30,518 nucleotides of DNA from Treponema sp. UBA1747 (GTDB taxonomy: Bacteria > Spirochaetota > Spirochaetia > Treponematales > Treponemataceae). The stretch lies in the NCBI GenBank assembly GCA_002315375.1, contig DCHR01000060.1:1-30518 (forward strand), given 5' to 3'. The position numbers and the translations under genes are program-made. Positions within the stretch are counted from its first letter, which is position 1. Each line of letters begins with the position of its first letter. The notes beneath the pieces are model-generated. The model was not told the origin of the DNA, searched no databases, and saw only the letters and a program-made list of their open reading frames with translations. Positions 16,988-23,982 of the stretch are shown here, piece after piece.

Positions 16988-18052
16988 TTACTTTTTTGCG
17001 CTTAAATTGTGATTTTCCACATGTTCATCAAAAGTTGATGTGAATACATGGCTTCCTTTTGCTGCATCCTTTACCTGGAAAAAGTAATAGTTTGTTTTTG
17101 GTGCATTGATAACGGCGTCCAGAGCTGTAAGGCCCGGGTTTGAAATTGCTCCAGGTGGAAGACCTGCCCATTTATAAGTGTTGTATGGATTGTCAATTTT
17201 TGTATCTTCGATAAGAATTCTGGAAGGATGAGGTTTTCCTTCAATTTCTGTCAGAACGTAAACAACGGTTGCACAGGAATAAAGTCCGATATTATGACGG
17301 AGACGGTTTTTGAAAACACTGGCAATCAAAGGGGCTTCTTCCTTCAGTCTGTATTCGCGTTCAACTATTGAAGAAAGAATTACAATGTCATTAAGTTCAT
17401 CGTTTGTAATTGAGTCCACGTCTATTAATGTACGGATTTTTCCGTAAAACGTGTTGATAAAAAGTGCTGCAGTTTCAGAAGCTCCTGCTCCCGGAACCAG
17501 AAAATAAGTGTCAGGAAAAAGGAAACCTTCTGCAGAATCCAGGGTTATTCCCATTTCATGGAGAAAAGCAGCATTGTGACAGATTTCGATAAATTCATTT
17601 TTGCTGCAGATTTTATTTTCTTCCAGGAGAGCTGCAATCTGAGAAATGGTATAGCCTTCAGGAATGGAAACTGAAATATATTCCTGTCTTCCCGAAGAAA
17701 GAAGATTGTAGATTTCCTGCACATGCATATTTGGTTTTACATAATAGATTCCGCTTTTCAATACGAAGCCATAAAGTTCATATTCCGGTTTAATTGATGT
17801 GAAATATTTCAAAAACTGTGAACGGCTTCCAAAAATGTAAAAAAGCCTGGCATTTTTTATGAGTCCATTTTCTTCAAGGAGGTTTCCTATTTTCTTTACT
17901 GAATCCCCGTTTGAAACTTCAATTCTTACAGCTTCACATTCTTTATCAGATGTAACAGACTTAAGCTGGCTGAAAACATAGAAATATGCACCGGCGGCAA
18001 GAAGTGCTACCAGAAGAAGAAGAGATACAAGAAAAGAAATGATTTTTTTCAT
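16988..18052 (-). CDS. mltG: Endolytic murein transglycosylase MltG (YceG family)
   Basis: 354 residues. One N-terminal membrane segment (about residues 3-26) is followed by a periplasmic domain with a LysM-like region (IPEGYTISQIAALLEENKI) and the YceG catalytic core: ILSSIVEREYRLKEEAPLIASVFKNRL, then DNPYNTY, GLPPGAISNPGLTALDAVINAP and the C-terminal FTSTFDEHVEN. E231 in VERE corresponds to the catalytic glutamate of E. coli MltG. The enzyme cuts nascent glycan strands near the membrane and limits their length, so it connects to the downstream elongation genes. It starts 3 nt after the MBL gene, implying co-transcription and coupling. Confidence 0.95.
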   Translation of the reverse strand: MKKIISFLVSLLLLVALLAAGAYFYVFSQLKSVTSDKECEAVRIEVSNGDSVKKIGNLLEENGLIKNARLFYIFGSRSQFLKYFTSIKPEYELYGFVLKSGIYYVKPNMHVQEIYNLLSSGRQEYISVSIPEGYTISQIAALLEENKICSKNEFIEICHNAAFLHEMGITLDSAEGFLFPDTYFLVPGAGASETAALFINTFYGKIRTLIDVDSITNDELNDIVILSSIVEREYRLKEEAPLIASVFKNRLRHNIGLYSCATVVYVLTEIEGKPHPSRILIEDTKIDNPYNTYKWAGLPPGAISNPGLTALDAVINAPKTNYYFFQVKDAAKGSHVFTSTFDEHVENHNLSAKK

Positions 18053-18055
18053 AAT

Positions 18056-19000
18056 TTAGTTCAATTCGATTTTTTTAGACTCTTTTGCCAGGTGAATCTG
18101 AATGTCAGCATGGTTTATATACTGTGCGTACCATCTTGCAGCCTGAAGAATCGATGCAAGTTTTTTATCATCATAAGTTGGTTCATGATGGAAAAGGTAC
18201 AGTTCCTTAATGTTCCAGTGAACTGCAAAATCAATGGCGTAACAGAAAGCAGAATGACCCCAGTTTACCTTTTTGTAGGCTTCTTCAACTGTATACTGTG
18301 AGTCCAGAACAATTACATCTGCATCTTTGAAAACTGCAGTTGTCTGTTCATTTTCTTCAAAATCTTTGCTTTTCAATTCAACATCAGTAGCATAAACGAA
18401 TTTTTTGCCGTTCTTTGAAAATGCATAACTGTAGGAATTACCAGGATGACTCATTTTACAGAAATTAACTGTAAGGTCACCGATTTTGAATTCATTTCCC
18501 CTCTTGATTTCATGAAAATTGAAATCTTTTGTGAAACTTTCGAAAGGAACAGGATAATATGGTCTTTTCATCTGCTGCTGCAAAAGCTTTTTTGCTGCAG
18601 GAAATGGTGAATAAAAATCGATTTTAGTTTCCGGAATGTAGGCTGGGTCAAAAAAAGGAAGTCCCTGAATATGATCCCAGTGAAAATGTGAAAGCAGTAT
18701 GTGATAATGCTTGTTTTTATTTTCAGGAGAGATTTCACTTTTACCGTAAACGCGAACACCTGTACCACAATCCAGGATGATTTTTGTGTCCCCGTCTTCA
18801 ATAACAACACATGGTGTGTTTCCGCCGGTAGTACCGAATATCCATTCAGGAAGATTTGAAAGAAATTTCTGTCTTGTTTCTGCAGATTCAATATCAGCCG
18901 GGGTAATGCGCTGAACAGCTGCGATAATCTTTGACTGAATCTGCTGCGGTGTAATTGGAGTTGGAAGAGATCCTCTAACTCCCCAGAACTGGATATCCAA
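18056..19000 (-). CDS. MBL-fold metallohydrolase (possible cyclic-nucleotide phosphodiesterase-like)
   Basis: 314 residues, cytoplasmic. The start codon is TTG at 19000, preceded by AGGGG at 6 nt. The N terminus MDIQFWGVRGSLP and the early FGTTGGNTPCVVIEDGDTKIILDCGTG are typical of a subgroup of metallo-beta-lactamase-fold enzymes related to PhnP and class II cAMP phosphodiesterases. The metal site includes SHFHWDH (HxHxDH), the histidine in KMSHPGNS, the aspartate in YATDVEL and a C-terminal FHHEP. Substrate is unknown; phosphodiester or cyclic-nucleotide hydrolysis is a reasonable guess from the subgroup. It is the first gene of the minus-strand run through mltG and dnaG, directly after the tRNA terminator. 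An insertion of about 35 residues separates the two N-terminal motifs. Confidence 0.82.
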   Translation of the reverse strand: MDIQFWGVRGSLPTPITPQQIQSKIIAAVQRITPADIESAETRQKFLSNLPEWIFGTTGGNTPCVVIEDGDTKIILDCGTGVRVYGKSEISPENKNKHYHILLSHFHWDHIQGLPFFDPAYIPETKIDFYSPFPAAKKLLQQQMKRPYYPVPFESFTKDFNFHEIKRGNEFKIGDLTVNFCKMSHPGNSYSYAFSKNGKKFVYATDVELKSKDFEENEQTTAVFKDADVIVLDSQYTVEEAYKKVNWGHSAFCYAIDFAVHWNIKELYLFHHEPTYDDKKLASILQAARWYAQYINHADIQIHLAKESKKIELN

Positions 19001-19048
19001 TGTAAACCCCTGATTAAATAATTTTCAGTTATTTTACAAACTTTTTGC

Positions 19049-19082
19049 AAAAAAAAAAAGAGTTAGATGGTCTCTAACTCTT
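19049..19082 (-). terminator. Terminator of the tRNA-Thr/tRNA-Tyr unit
   Basis: A perfect 10-bp stem (AAGAGTTAGA / TCTAACTCTT, loop of 5) lies at 19058-19082. On the minus strand it is followed by eleven T (A run 19049-19059). It sits 8 nt after the tRNA-Tyr 3' end. Confidence 0.92.
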
Positions 19083-19089
19083 GTACTTA

Positions 19090-19171
19090 TGGGGAGTTGA
19101 GGATTCGAACCTCAGAAGCCGGAGGCAACAGATTTACAGTCTGTCCTATTTGACCACTCTAGAAACTCCCC
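19090..19171 (-). tRNA. tRNA-Tyr (GUA)
   Basis: Reading the minus strand, the acceptor GGGGAGT pairs with ACTCCCC and the discriminator is A. The anticodon arm is ACAGA-CTGTAAA-TCTGT, giving anticodon GTA. A long variable arm (TTGCCTCCGGCTTC) and the T loop TTCGAAT complete a class II tRNA. CCA is not encoded; the next bases are TAAG. It follows tRNA-Thr by 5 nt in the same transcript. Confidence 0.97.
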
Positions 19172-19176
19172 GAAAA

Positions 19177-19249
19177 AGCTGCCTGTAGGATTTGGACCCA
19201 CGACCCCGAGATTACAAATCACGTGCTCTACCAGCTGAGCTAAGGCAGC
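19177..19249 (-). tRNA. tRNA-Thr (UGU)
   Basis: 73 nt. Acceptor GCTGCCT/AGGCAGC, discriminator T, D arm GCTC-AGCTGGTA-GAGC. The anticodon arm CGTGA-TTTGTAA-TCTCG gives anticodon TGT, reading ACA and probably ACG and other Thr codons. Two oddities: the anticodon stem has a T-T mismatch at 29-41, and the T loop reads TCCAAAT, so position 55, nearly always T (pseudouridine 55), is C. CCA is not encoded. Confidence 0.93.
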
Positions 19250-19298
19250 AGTTATTCGGTGCAACTCCCTTGCGTTTGTTGCGTTGAATGATTGATAT

Positions 19299-19325
19299 AT
19301 TATAGATTCCAGTAAAAAAGGTCAA
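19299..19325 (-). promoter_or_regulatory. Promoter of the tRNA unit
   Basis: On the minus strand TTGACC (19325-19320) precedes TATAAT (19304-19299) with a 15-nt spacer. The overlapping TAATAT (19302-19297) would give 17 nt. Transcription should start near 19292, leaving a leader of about 42 nt before tRNA-Thr. Confidence 0.75.
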
Positions 19326-19343
19326 TAGCAAAAAAGCTTTTTT

Positions 19344-20924
19344 TTAGTTTTTTTCACTTTTTTCTGAAAGCAGCTTTTCAAAGAAAGGAATATAGGAATT
19401 TTCAACCACTTTATCCCAGGAATATTCATTGCGGGTATGAAAAGCTCCCTTTTCTGTCATTTCATCAATTTTTTCCGGGTTTTCCTTAAAAAGATCAATT
19501 GCCTCCTGAATCCTGTTTTTCAGGTTATCGTAACTGTTTCCGTTATAAAGGAAACCGGTTTCATTATCCAGGATTTTATTCAACCCTCCTGTTCTGTTTG
19601 CAACAGGAAGAGTTCCATAAAGAAGAGCAATAAAATCTTCAAGCCCGCAGGGTTCGAAATAGCTTGGAAGTACTATAAAATCTCCTGAAGCAACAGTAAA
19701 TCTTGCGGCCTGCTTGTTGTAACCGTTCAATAAAAGAACTTTTCCTCCGAAATCCTCTGATTCAGCAAGGCTAATGAACTTTTCTTCAAGTTCCTTTTCC
19801 CCCTGTCCAGTGATAATGACTCTGACTAAAGGATTTTTCCGTAAAGTTTCAGGGAGAACATCTGCCAGAAGAGAAAGCCCTTTCTGGGAAGCAAGGCGAC
19901 CCTGGTAAACCAGAAACAGATTTTTTCCGGAATCGGAATCCAGAAATCCGTATTTTTTTATTCCGGAAAGAATTTTCCTGTCATTTTTTGAAATCAAATC
20001 CAGAAAATATTCACGGTTTTTATATTTACCATCAAGTTTTTTGTTTTCAGGACTGAATTCATATTTCAAAAAAGATTTTTTACAGTCCGAAGGATCATAC
20101 ATTTCAATATCGATTCCGTTTGTTATGCCGAGAACAGGAATGTTTTTGGAAGCAAATAAACCTGCAAGTCCGTCTGTAATACCATTGTTCTCGGGATTTA
20201 ACAGTTCCTCCGCATAAACCGGGGAAACCGTTGTGAGACTGGCACCGCTGTCAGCCGCAATAAGAAATGGTTCTACCCTTTCATCATTCATGGAATTCCT
20301 GAACTCTGGAATATCAAAACCTGTATACCAGGAAGCTTCATCTACGCTGGAAAACTCGTGGTGATATGCAGGACCCGCATTGTGTATTGTTACAATGTTT
20401 TTTGTTCCTGCAAATACTGGATTCCGGTCTGTAAAAAGTGGTGTTACGGCAGTTGAGGCATCCTGACAATGAATAAAGTCGGGAATATCAGCTTCTTGAA
20501 TAAAACTGCCAAAAGCATCTACCGCTTTGCAGAAAAGGATATCCTTGAACTTTGCATCTTCATGGCCGGACCCTTTTTTATGAGCCGGGTTCTGGTTTTC
20601 TTCATTCTGTGTATAGGTATAAACCGCTTCTTTTTCCGAATAGCACAGATGATTAACAAAAATGATTTCAAATCCAAATTCTTTGGAAAAAGCCCGGGAA
20701 AATGAAACGGATTCTTCTTTTCCGCAGATAGAAATCTTTGTTTCAAAAATATTTTTAGAAAAATCCCTGGTTTCAGAAAGGTTTATGCATCCGAAAAAAG
20801 GAATAAAAAGAACAGTTTTATGCCCTTTTTTCTGCAGTTCTTTGCACAGGGAGAAAGTTACGTTTTTTACGCCACCGGCTTCAGCAATTCCGGAACATTC
20901 GTGGCTTAAAATCCAGATTTTCAT
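19344..20924 (-). CDS. glgA: Glycogen/starch synthase (GT5)
   Basis: 526 residues. It transfers glucose from ADP- or UDP-glucose to a growing alpha-1,4-glucan. The N terminus MKIWILSHECSGIAEAGGVKNV corresponds to the GT5 substrate loop, where E. coli has KTGGLADV; here the lysine is replaced (EAGGVKNV). Further signatures are TVSPVYAEEL, LGITNGID, LFLVYQGRLASQKGLSLL and the C-terminal donor-site motif LPSYFEPCGLEDFIALLYGTLPVANRTGGLNKIL. It is the last gene of a tight three-gene run with aroH and a membrane protein, 8 nt after aroH. The glycogen pathway's branching and pyrophosphorylase genes are not in the window. Only a weak AT hairpin follows the stop codon. Confidence 0.93.
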   Translation of the reverse strand: MKIWILSHECSGIAEAGGVKNVTFSLCKELQKKGHKTVLFIPFFGCINLSETRDFSKNIFETKISICGKEESVSFSRAFSKEFGFEIIFVNHLCYSEKEAVYTYTQNEENQNPAHKKGSGHEDAKFKDILFCKAVDAFGSFIQEADIPDFIHCQDASTAVTPLFTDRNPVFAGTKNIVTIHNAGPAYHHEFSSVDEASWYTGFDIPEFRNSMNDERVEPFLIAADSGASLTTVSPVYAEELLNPENNGITDGLAGLFASKNIPVLGITNGIDIEMYDPSDCKKSFLKYEFSPENKKLDGKYKNREYFLDLISKNDRKILSGIKKYGFLDSDSGKNLFLVYQGRLASQKGLSLLADVLPETLRKNPLVRVIITGQGEKELEEKFISLAESEDFGGKVLLLNGYNKQAARFTVASGDFIVLPSYFEPCGLEDFIALLYGTLPVANRTGGLNKILDNETGFLYNGNSYDNLKNRIQEAIDLFKENPEKIDEMTEKGAFHTRNEYSWDKVVENSYIPFFEKLLSEKSEKN

Positions 20925-20932
20925 TTCGAGCT

Positions 20933-21304
20933 TTATCTTTTTCGGTCAGGTCTGAGACGGTCTGTTCCGTTTTTGTATACGTTTACGACTTCCGCATTCT
21001 TTTTAAGGTAAGTTGTTACCATGACTCTGATAACCTTTTCCATTCCGCCTTCGATTTCGGCTTCCTGAGAAACAAAAAGTGCCACTTTTGAACAGTCAAT
21101 ACATGGACCTCCCTGACGGAGTGCTGCAGCAGCATTCAAAACTGTCAGGTCCTTTGTCATTGTAAACTGAATGGAAACCATATCTTCACTTTTAATTTTG
21201 TTTTCAACAAATATTTCATCACATAATTCGTGAACTGCTTTCAGGATAGATACCTTTGTGTTATCGCAGCTTGTAGCTCCGCGGATAGCAAACAATCTTT
21301 TCAT
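20933..21304 (-). CDS. aroH: Chorismate mutase, AroH type
   Basis: 123 residues from the ATG at 21304, which has GGAGC 7 nt upstream and sits one base after the stop of the preceding gene. It converts chorismate to prephenate on the way to Phe and Tyr. The fold is the trimeric AroH type of Bacillus subtilis. Shared features are RLFAIRGAT with R8, VSQEAEIEGGMEKVIRVMVTT containing the active-site Glu and Arg, and VYKNGTDRLRPD with the equivalent of Tyr108. Length matches B. subtilis AroH (127). No other shikimate-pathway gene lies nearby, so its placement between a membrane protein and glgA gives no pathway context. Confidence 0.92.
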   Translation of the reverse strand: MKRLFAIRGATSCDNTKVSILKAVHELCDEIFVENKIKSEDMVSIQFTMTKDLTVLNAAAALRQGGPCIDCSKVALFVSQEAEIEGGMEKVIRVMVTTYLKKNAEVVNVYKNGTDRLRPDRKR

Positions 21305-21305
21305 T

Positions 21306-21947
21306 TTACTGCTCCATTTTATAAGTCTTTTCTCTGGCAAGGTTGTATAAAGTGTAATCCGGAATCTTTGAAGTTTTTAATGCCAGTGCATCAATTTCAA
21401 CATCCGGGAATTTTTCATTGAATTTACAGGCCTTGTAAAGGTCAATTATTGTCAATGATTCTGGAATGAATCCGGGATTTTTGGATAATTCGGTCAGGTA
21501 AAAAGAAGCAGTACACTGACAGATTTCCCGGCTTACCAGCTGAAGGTATTTTTCCAGGTCATCGGAACCGGTAATTTTGTTTTTTGAATAAAGATTAAAA
21601 ACATCTTCAGGATTTACATGGATTTCTGTAGAGAAAGAAAAAGAATAATCGAAAGAATAAATGGAATCGCCTTTGTAAAAATCTGCAGAAGGAAGACTTC
21701 CTGATAATGTATTTTCAGAAAAACAAGGCTGTAACCTGAATTTTTTGATTTCGGCATTTCCAGGAATCCAGAAAGCCTTGTGAAAAGTGAATTTACCCTT
21801 CTGGACAATTTCAGGATCGATTCCATGGATTTTAGAAACAACAATTCCCACTTCATCTGAAGAAATTTTCCTCTGAGTCCAGCCAGTAAAGAACAAGAAA
21901 CCGCCGAAAACGGCTATAATCAAAAGGCATGCAAGAAATTTCTTCAT
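21306..21947 (-). CDS. Membrane-anchored Band-7/SPFH-like protein
   Basis: 213 residues. An N-terminal membrane segment (about residues 3-22) is followed by TQRKISSDEVGIVVSKIHGIDPEIVQKGKFTFHKAFWIPGNAEIKKFRLQP. This resembles the opening of stomatin/prohibitin (SPFH, Band 7) domains, where a G-x-V-V-x-K segment leads into the first strands. The remainder is mixed alpha/beta, ending in a helix that carries DLYKACKFNEKFPDVEIDALALKTSKIPDY. It is shorter than ordinary SPFH proteins and lacks a long coiled-coil tail. The role is unknown; SPFH proteins often scaffold membrane complexes or proteases. It starts the run into aroH (1-nt gap) and glgA, facing away from a divergent promoter region. Confidence 0.6.
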   Translation of the reverse strand: MKKFLACLLIIAVFGGFLFFTGWTQRKISSDEVGIVVSKIHGIDPEIVQKGKFTFHKAFWIPGNAEIKKFRLQPCFSENTLSGSLPSADFYKGDSIYSFDYSFSFSTEIHVNPEDVFNLYSKNKITGSDDLEKYLQLVSREICQCTASFYLTELSKNPGFIPESLTIIDLYKACKFNEKFPDVEIDALALKTSKIPDYTLYNLAREKTYKMEQ

Positions 21948-21949
21948 AA

Positions 21950-21979
21950 TGGACTTAATATTAAGATATTAAGTATAAT
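21950..21979 (+). promoter_or_regulatory. Promoter for the membrane protein/cca pair, with palindrome
   Basis: TGGACT (21950-21955) and TATAAT (21974-21979) are 18 nt apart, pointing to a start near 21986, about 9 nt before the ATG at 21995. A perfect 12-bp palindrome, CTTAATATTAAG (21953-21964), overlaps the -35 side. It lies in the 47-nt gap between two divergent genes, so it could act as an operator for both, though AT-rich palindromes also arise by chance. Confidence 0.5.
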
Positions 21980-21994
21980 AAAACAAGTAACAGC

Positions 21995-22354
21995 ATGAAG
22001 GACAATAAAAAACAGGAAATCTTCAAACTTCTCTACCGCATGACCAGAAATCTGATTACTCTGGCTTTTGTTTTTTCACTTTTCCTAGTTCTGTTTTTCA
22101 TCACCGGAAATTTCCAGGGCTTTCAGGACTCCACACAGTCCCTTATTCTTTCGACACTGGGAATTACTTCCATTTTTTTTGCCATTGTTTCTGTTATAGG
22201 ACTTGTAGAATCCCTTTTATTCTTCTTTATAAAAAGCAGTATTTCTCTCAGACGTAATATATTTTTCTTTTTAATCAGTCTTATTTGTATTGCCATATCA
22301 GTTTCTTTTATTGCCATGAGTCTTGTGCTTGGTGTTCTTACGGAGGGACTCTGA
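21995..22354 (+). CDS. Small integral membrane protein of unknown function
   Basis: 119 residues, almost entirely hydrophobic, with three predicted membrane segments (about 21-39, 54-77 and 88-113) and a charged N terminus (MKDNKKQEIFKLLYRMTRN). No motif ties it to a known family. There is no clear ribosome binding site and the leader is very short. Its stop codon overlaps the cca start codon by one base (TGATG), and the cca ribosome binding site GGAGGG lies within its last codons, so the two are translationally coupled. The function may simply be unrelated to tRNA; the coupling is what can be seen. Confidence 0.75.
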   Translation: MKDNKKQEIFKLLYRMTRNLITLAFVFSLFLVLFFITGNFQGFQDSTQSLILSTLGITSIFFAIVSVIGLVESLLFFFIKSSISLRRNIFFFLISLICIAISVSFIAMSLVLGVLTEGL

Positions 22355-23775
22355 TGATTTTTGATTTTTTATGTAAGAGAAAAACTGTTTATCTGGATCC
22401 TGTCTTAAAAAAGTTCGGAAAAGTTTTCCAGGACAACGGGTTTGAAGCATACCTGGTGGGCGGTGCTGTCCGTGACCTGATTTTGAACAAACCCTGTTCC
22501 GACTGGGATGTAGCCACCAATGCTACTCCCGAACAAGTTATGTCTCTTTTTAAATTCGTAATTCCAACAGGTATTGACCATGGTACCGTCACCGTACATT
22601 TCGGCCACGGAGAAAAAAAAGAAGAAATCGAAGTAACTACCTTCAGGACAGAAAGTCAGTATTCCGATGGAAGGCACCCTGACAAGATTGAATATGCCGC
22701 TTCCATAACGGAAGACCTTTCCCGCCGTGATTTTACCATGAATGCCATTGCCGTAAATCTGAAGGACGGACGTATTGTTGATCCCTTTGACGGTCAGAAA
22801 GACATCAGAAAAAAAATAATAAGAACCGTTGGCAAACCCTATGAACGCTTTATGGAAGACGGACTCCGGCCAATAAGAGCCCTCAGATTCGCATCTCAGC
22901 TGAATTTTAGTATACAAAAAGATACATTCTCAGAAATTAAGAATCCTGATGTAATAAAAAAGATTACTTCCATCAGTATTGAACGTTTCCGGGATGAATT
23001 TATTAAAATGCTAAAAAGTCCGAAGCCTTCCGTTGGCCTTAAATTAATGGAAGAAACGGGAATCCTGAATATTTTTATTCCGGAATTTATTCCCTGCAGG
23101 GGTTGCATTCAGGGTGACGGACGAGGTTTCCATGATTTTGATGTTATGGACCATCTTCTTTATTCCTGTGACGGCGCTCCTTGTGCTCCCGAAAAATACA
23201 GAATCCGCCTTGCAGCCCTTTTTCATGACATTGCAAAGCCTCAGGTTAAACGGGTGATCCGTGGCGAAGATGGTTCGGATCAGTTTACATTTTACAATCA
23301 CGACAACGCAGGCGCAAAAGTTACCGAACAGATTCTCCGCCGCCTGAAGTTTTCAAACGAAGAAATAGCATCCGTATCCCATCTGGTAAAAAACCACATG
23401 TTTCATTATGAAAGCACCTGGTCTGATGCTGCTGTCCGCCGGTTTATTGTTCGCACAGGACTTGAAAATATAGATGATCTTTTTGATCTTCGAGTAGCTG
23501 ATGTTTATGGTATGCACAACAACAGTGTTGATTTAAGGTACTCTTCAACCTCCGAAAACCTTCTGGAATTAAAGGAAAGAATTGAAAAAATAACTCAAAA
23601 ACAGAATGCCCTTTCGCTTAAAGACCTGGCCGTAAACGGAAAAGATCTGATCGAAGCCGGTATTCCTTCAGGAAAGCATCTGGGCCTGGTATTAAACCAG
23701 CTTTTCGAAACCGTCCTTGAAGACCCCGAAATGAACAAGAAAGAAAAGCTCCTTGAAATCGCATTGAAAATCTAA
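22354..23775 (+). CDS. cca: CCA tRNA nucleotidyltransferase / poly(A) polymerase family, with HD domain
   Basis: 473 residues from the ATG at 22354 with GGAGGG 6 nt upstream. The frame extends 23 codons further but without a start signal. Class II nucleotidyltransferase head: YLVGGAVRDLILNKPCSDWDVAT gives G36-G37 and the metal-binding D50-x-D52. RRDFTMNAIAVN, then the neck region RFMEDGLRPIRALRFASQL. An HD phosphohydrolase domain has H291-D292 (LAALFHDIAKPQ). It adds CCA to tRNA 3' ends, and both tRNAs here lack encoded CCA, so it is needed. Family sequences can be split between CCA-adding and poly(A)-adding enzymes; assignment to CCA rests on this requirement and general similarity. Confidence 0.93.
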   Translation: MIFDFLCKRKTVYLDPVLKKFGKVFQDNGFEAYLVGGAVRDLILNKPCSDWDVATNATPEQVMSLFKFVIPTGIDHGTVTVHFGHGEKKEEIEVTTFRTESQYSDGRHPDKIEYAASITEDLSRRDFTMNAIAVNLKDGRIVDPFDGQKDIRKKIIRTVGKPYERFMEDGLRPIRALRFASQLNFSIQKDTFSEIKNPDVIKKITSISIERFRDEFIKMLKSPKPSVGLKLMEETGILNIFIPEFIPCRGCIQGDGRGFHDFDVMDHLLYSCDGAPCAPEKYRIRLAALFHDIAKPQVKRVIRGEDGSDQFTFYNHDNAGAKVTEQILRRLKFSNEEIASVSHLVKNHMFHYESTWSDAAVRRFIVRTGLENIDDLFDLRVADVYGMHNNSVDLRYSSTSENLLELKERIEKITQKQNALSLKDLAVNGKDLIEAGIPSGKHLGLVLNQLFETVLEDPEMNKKEKLLEIALKI

Positions 23776-23801
23776 ATTAAACGTAAGTTTAATAAAAAGT
23801 T

Positions 23802-23945
23802 AAAAAAAAACTTACGCGAGGGAACAACACGTGCAGACAGTGGCATTTGCTGCGTGGCTCGATAGTTTCTTTACCACGCTGCACATGCAGCGAGCTAGCG
23901 AGCGGTACTGGCTGTCGTGATTGTGACCGGGAGTAAGTTTTTTTT
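23802..23945. terminator. Long GC-rich imperfect hairpin between convergent cca and trpS, likely bidirectional terminator
   Basis: About 144 nt fold into one near-continuous imperfect hairpin. Outer arms: A9 + CTTAC (23802-23815) with GTAAG + T8 (23933-23945). Then ACAA-CACG (23824-23831) with CGTG-a-TTGT (23916-23924, one bulged A), CAGACAGT (23834-23841) with ACTGGCTG (23907-23914, one mismatch), and GCATTTGCTGCGTGG (23843-23857) with CCACGCTGCACATGC (23874-23888, two mismatches), capped by a 16-nt loop. A direct repeat AGCGAGC sits on the right arm. The T run on each strand would let it stop transcription both ways. It is clearly richer in GC than its surroundings, which also fits a mobile palindromic repeat. 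Confidence 0.7.
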
Positions 23946-23946
23946 A

Positions 23947-23982
23947 GAAGATCTAAATAACCATACGTTTATTTAGATCTTC
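23947..23982. repeat. Perfect 14-bp inverted repeat containing the trpS stop codon
   Basis: GAAGATCTAAATAA (23947-23960) pairs perfectly with TTATTTAGATCTTC (23969-23982) across an 8-nt loop. The trpS stop codon (23973-23975) lies in the right arm. Neither strand has a T run immediately after it, so it is not a standard terminator by itself. Confidence 0.85.

Noticed and set aside
19326..19350. AAAAAAGCTTTTTT as the glgA terminator
   Set aside because: The stem is almost all A-T with no real loop, so it is too weak to claim.
23802..23945. Integron attC site
   Set aside because: Treponema denticola has an integron, and a folded site with a bulged base is suggestive. But the ends read AACTTAC and GTAAGTT rather than RYYYAAC and GTTRRRY, there is no cassette structure, and both flanking genes are housekeeping.
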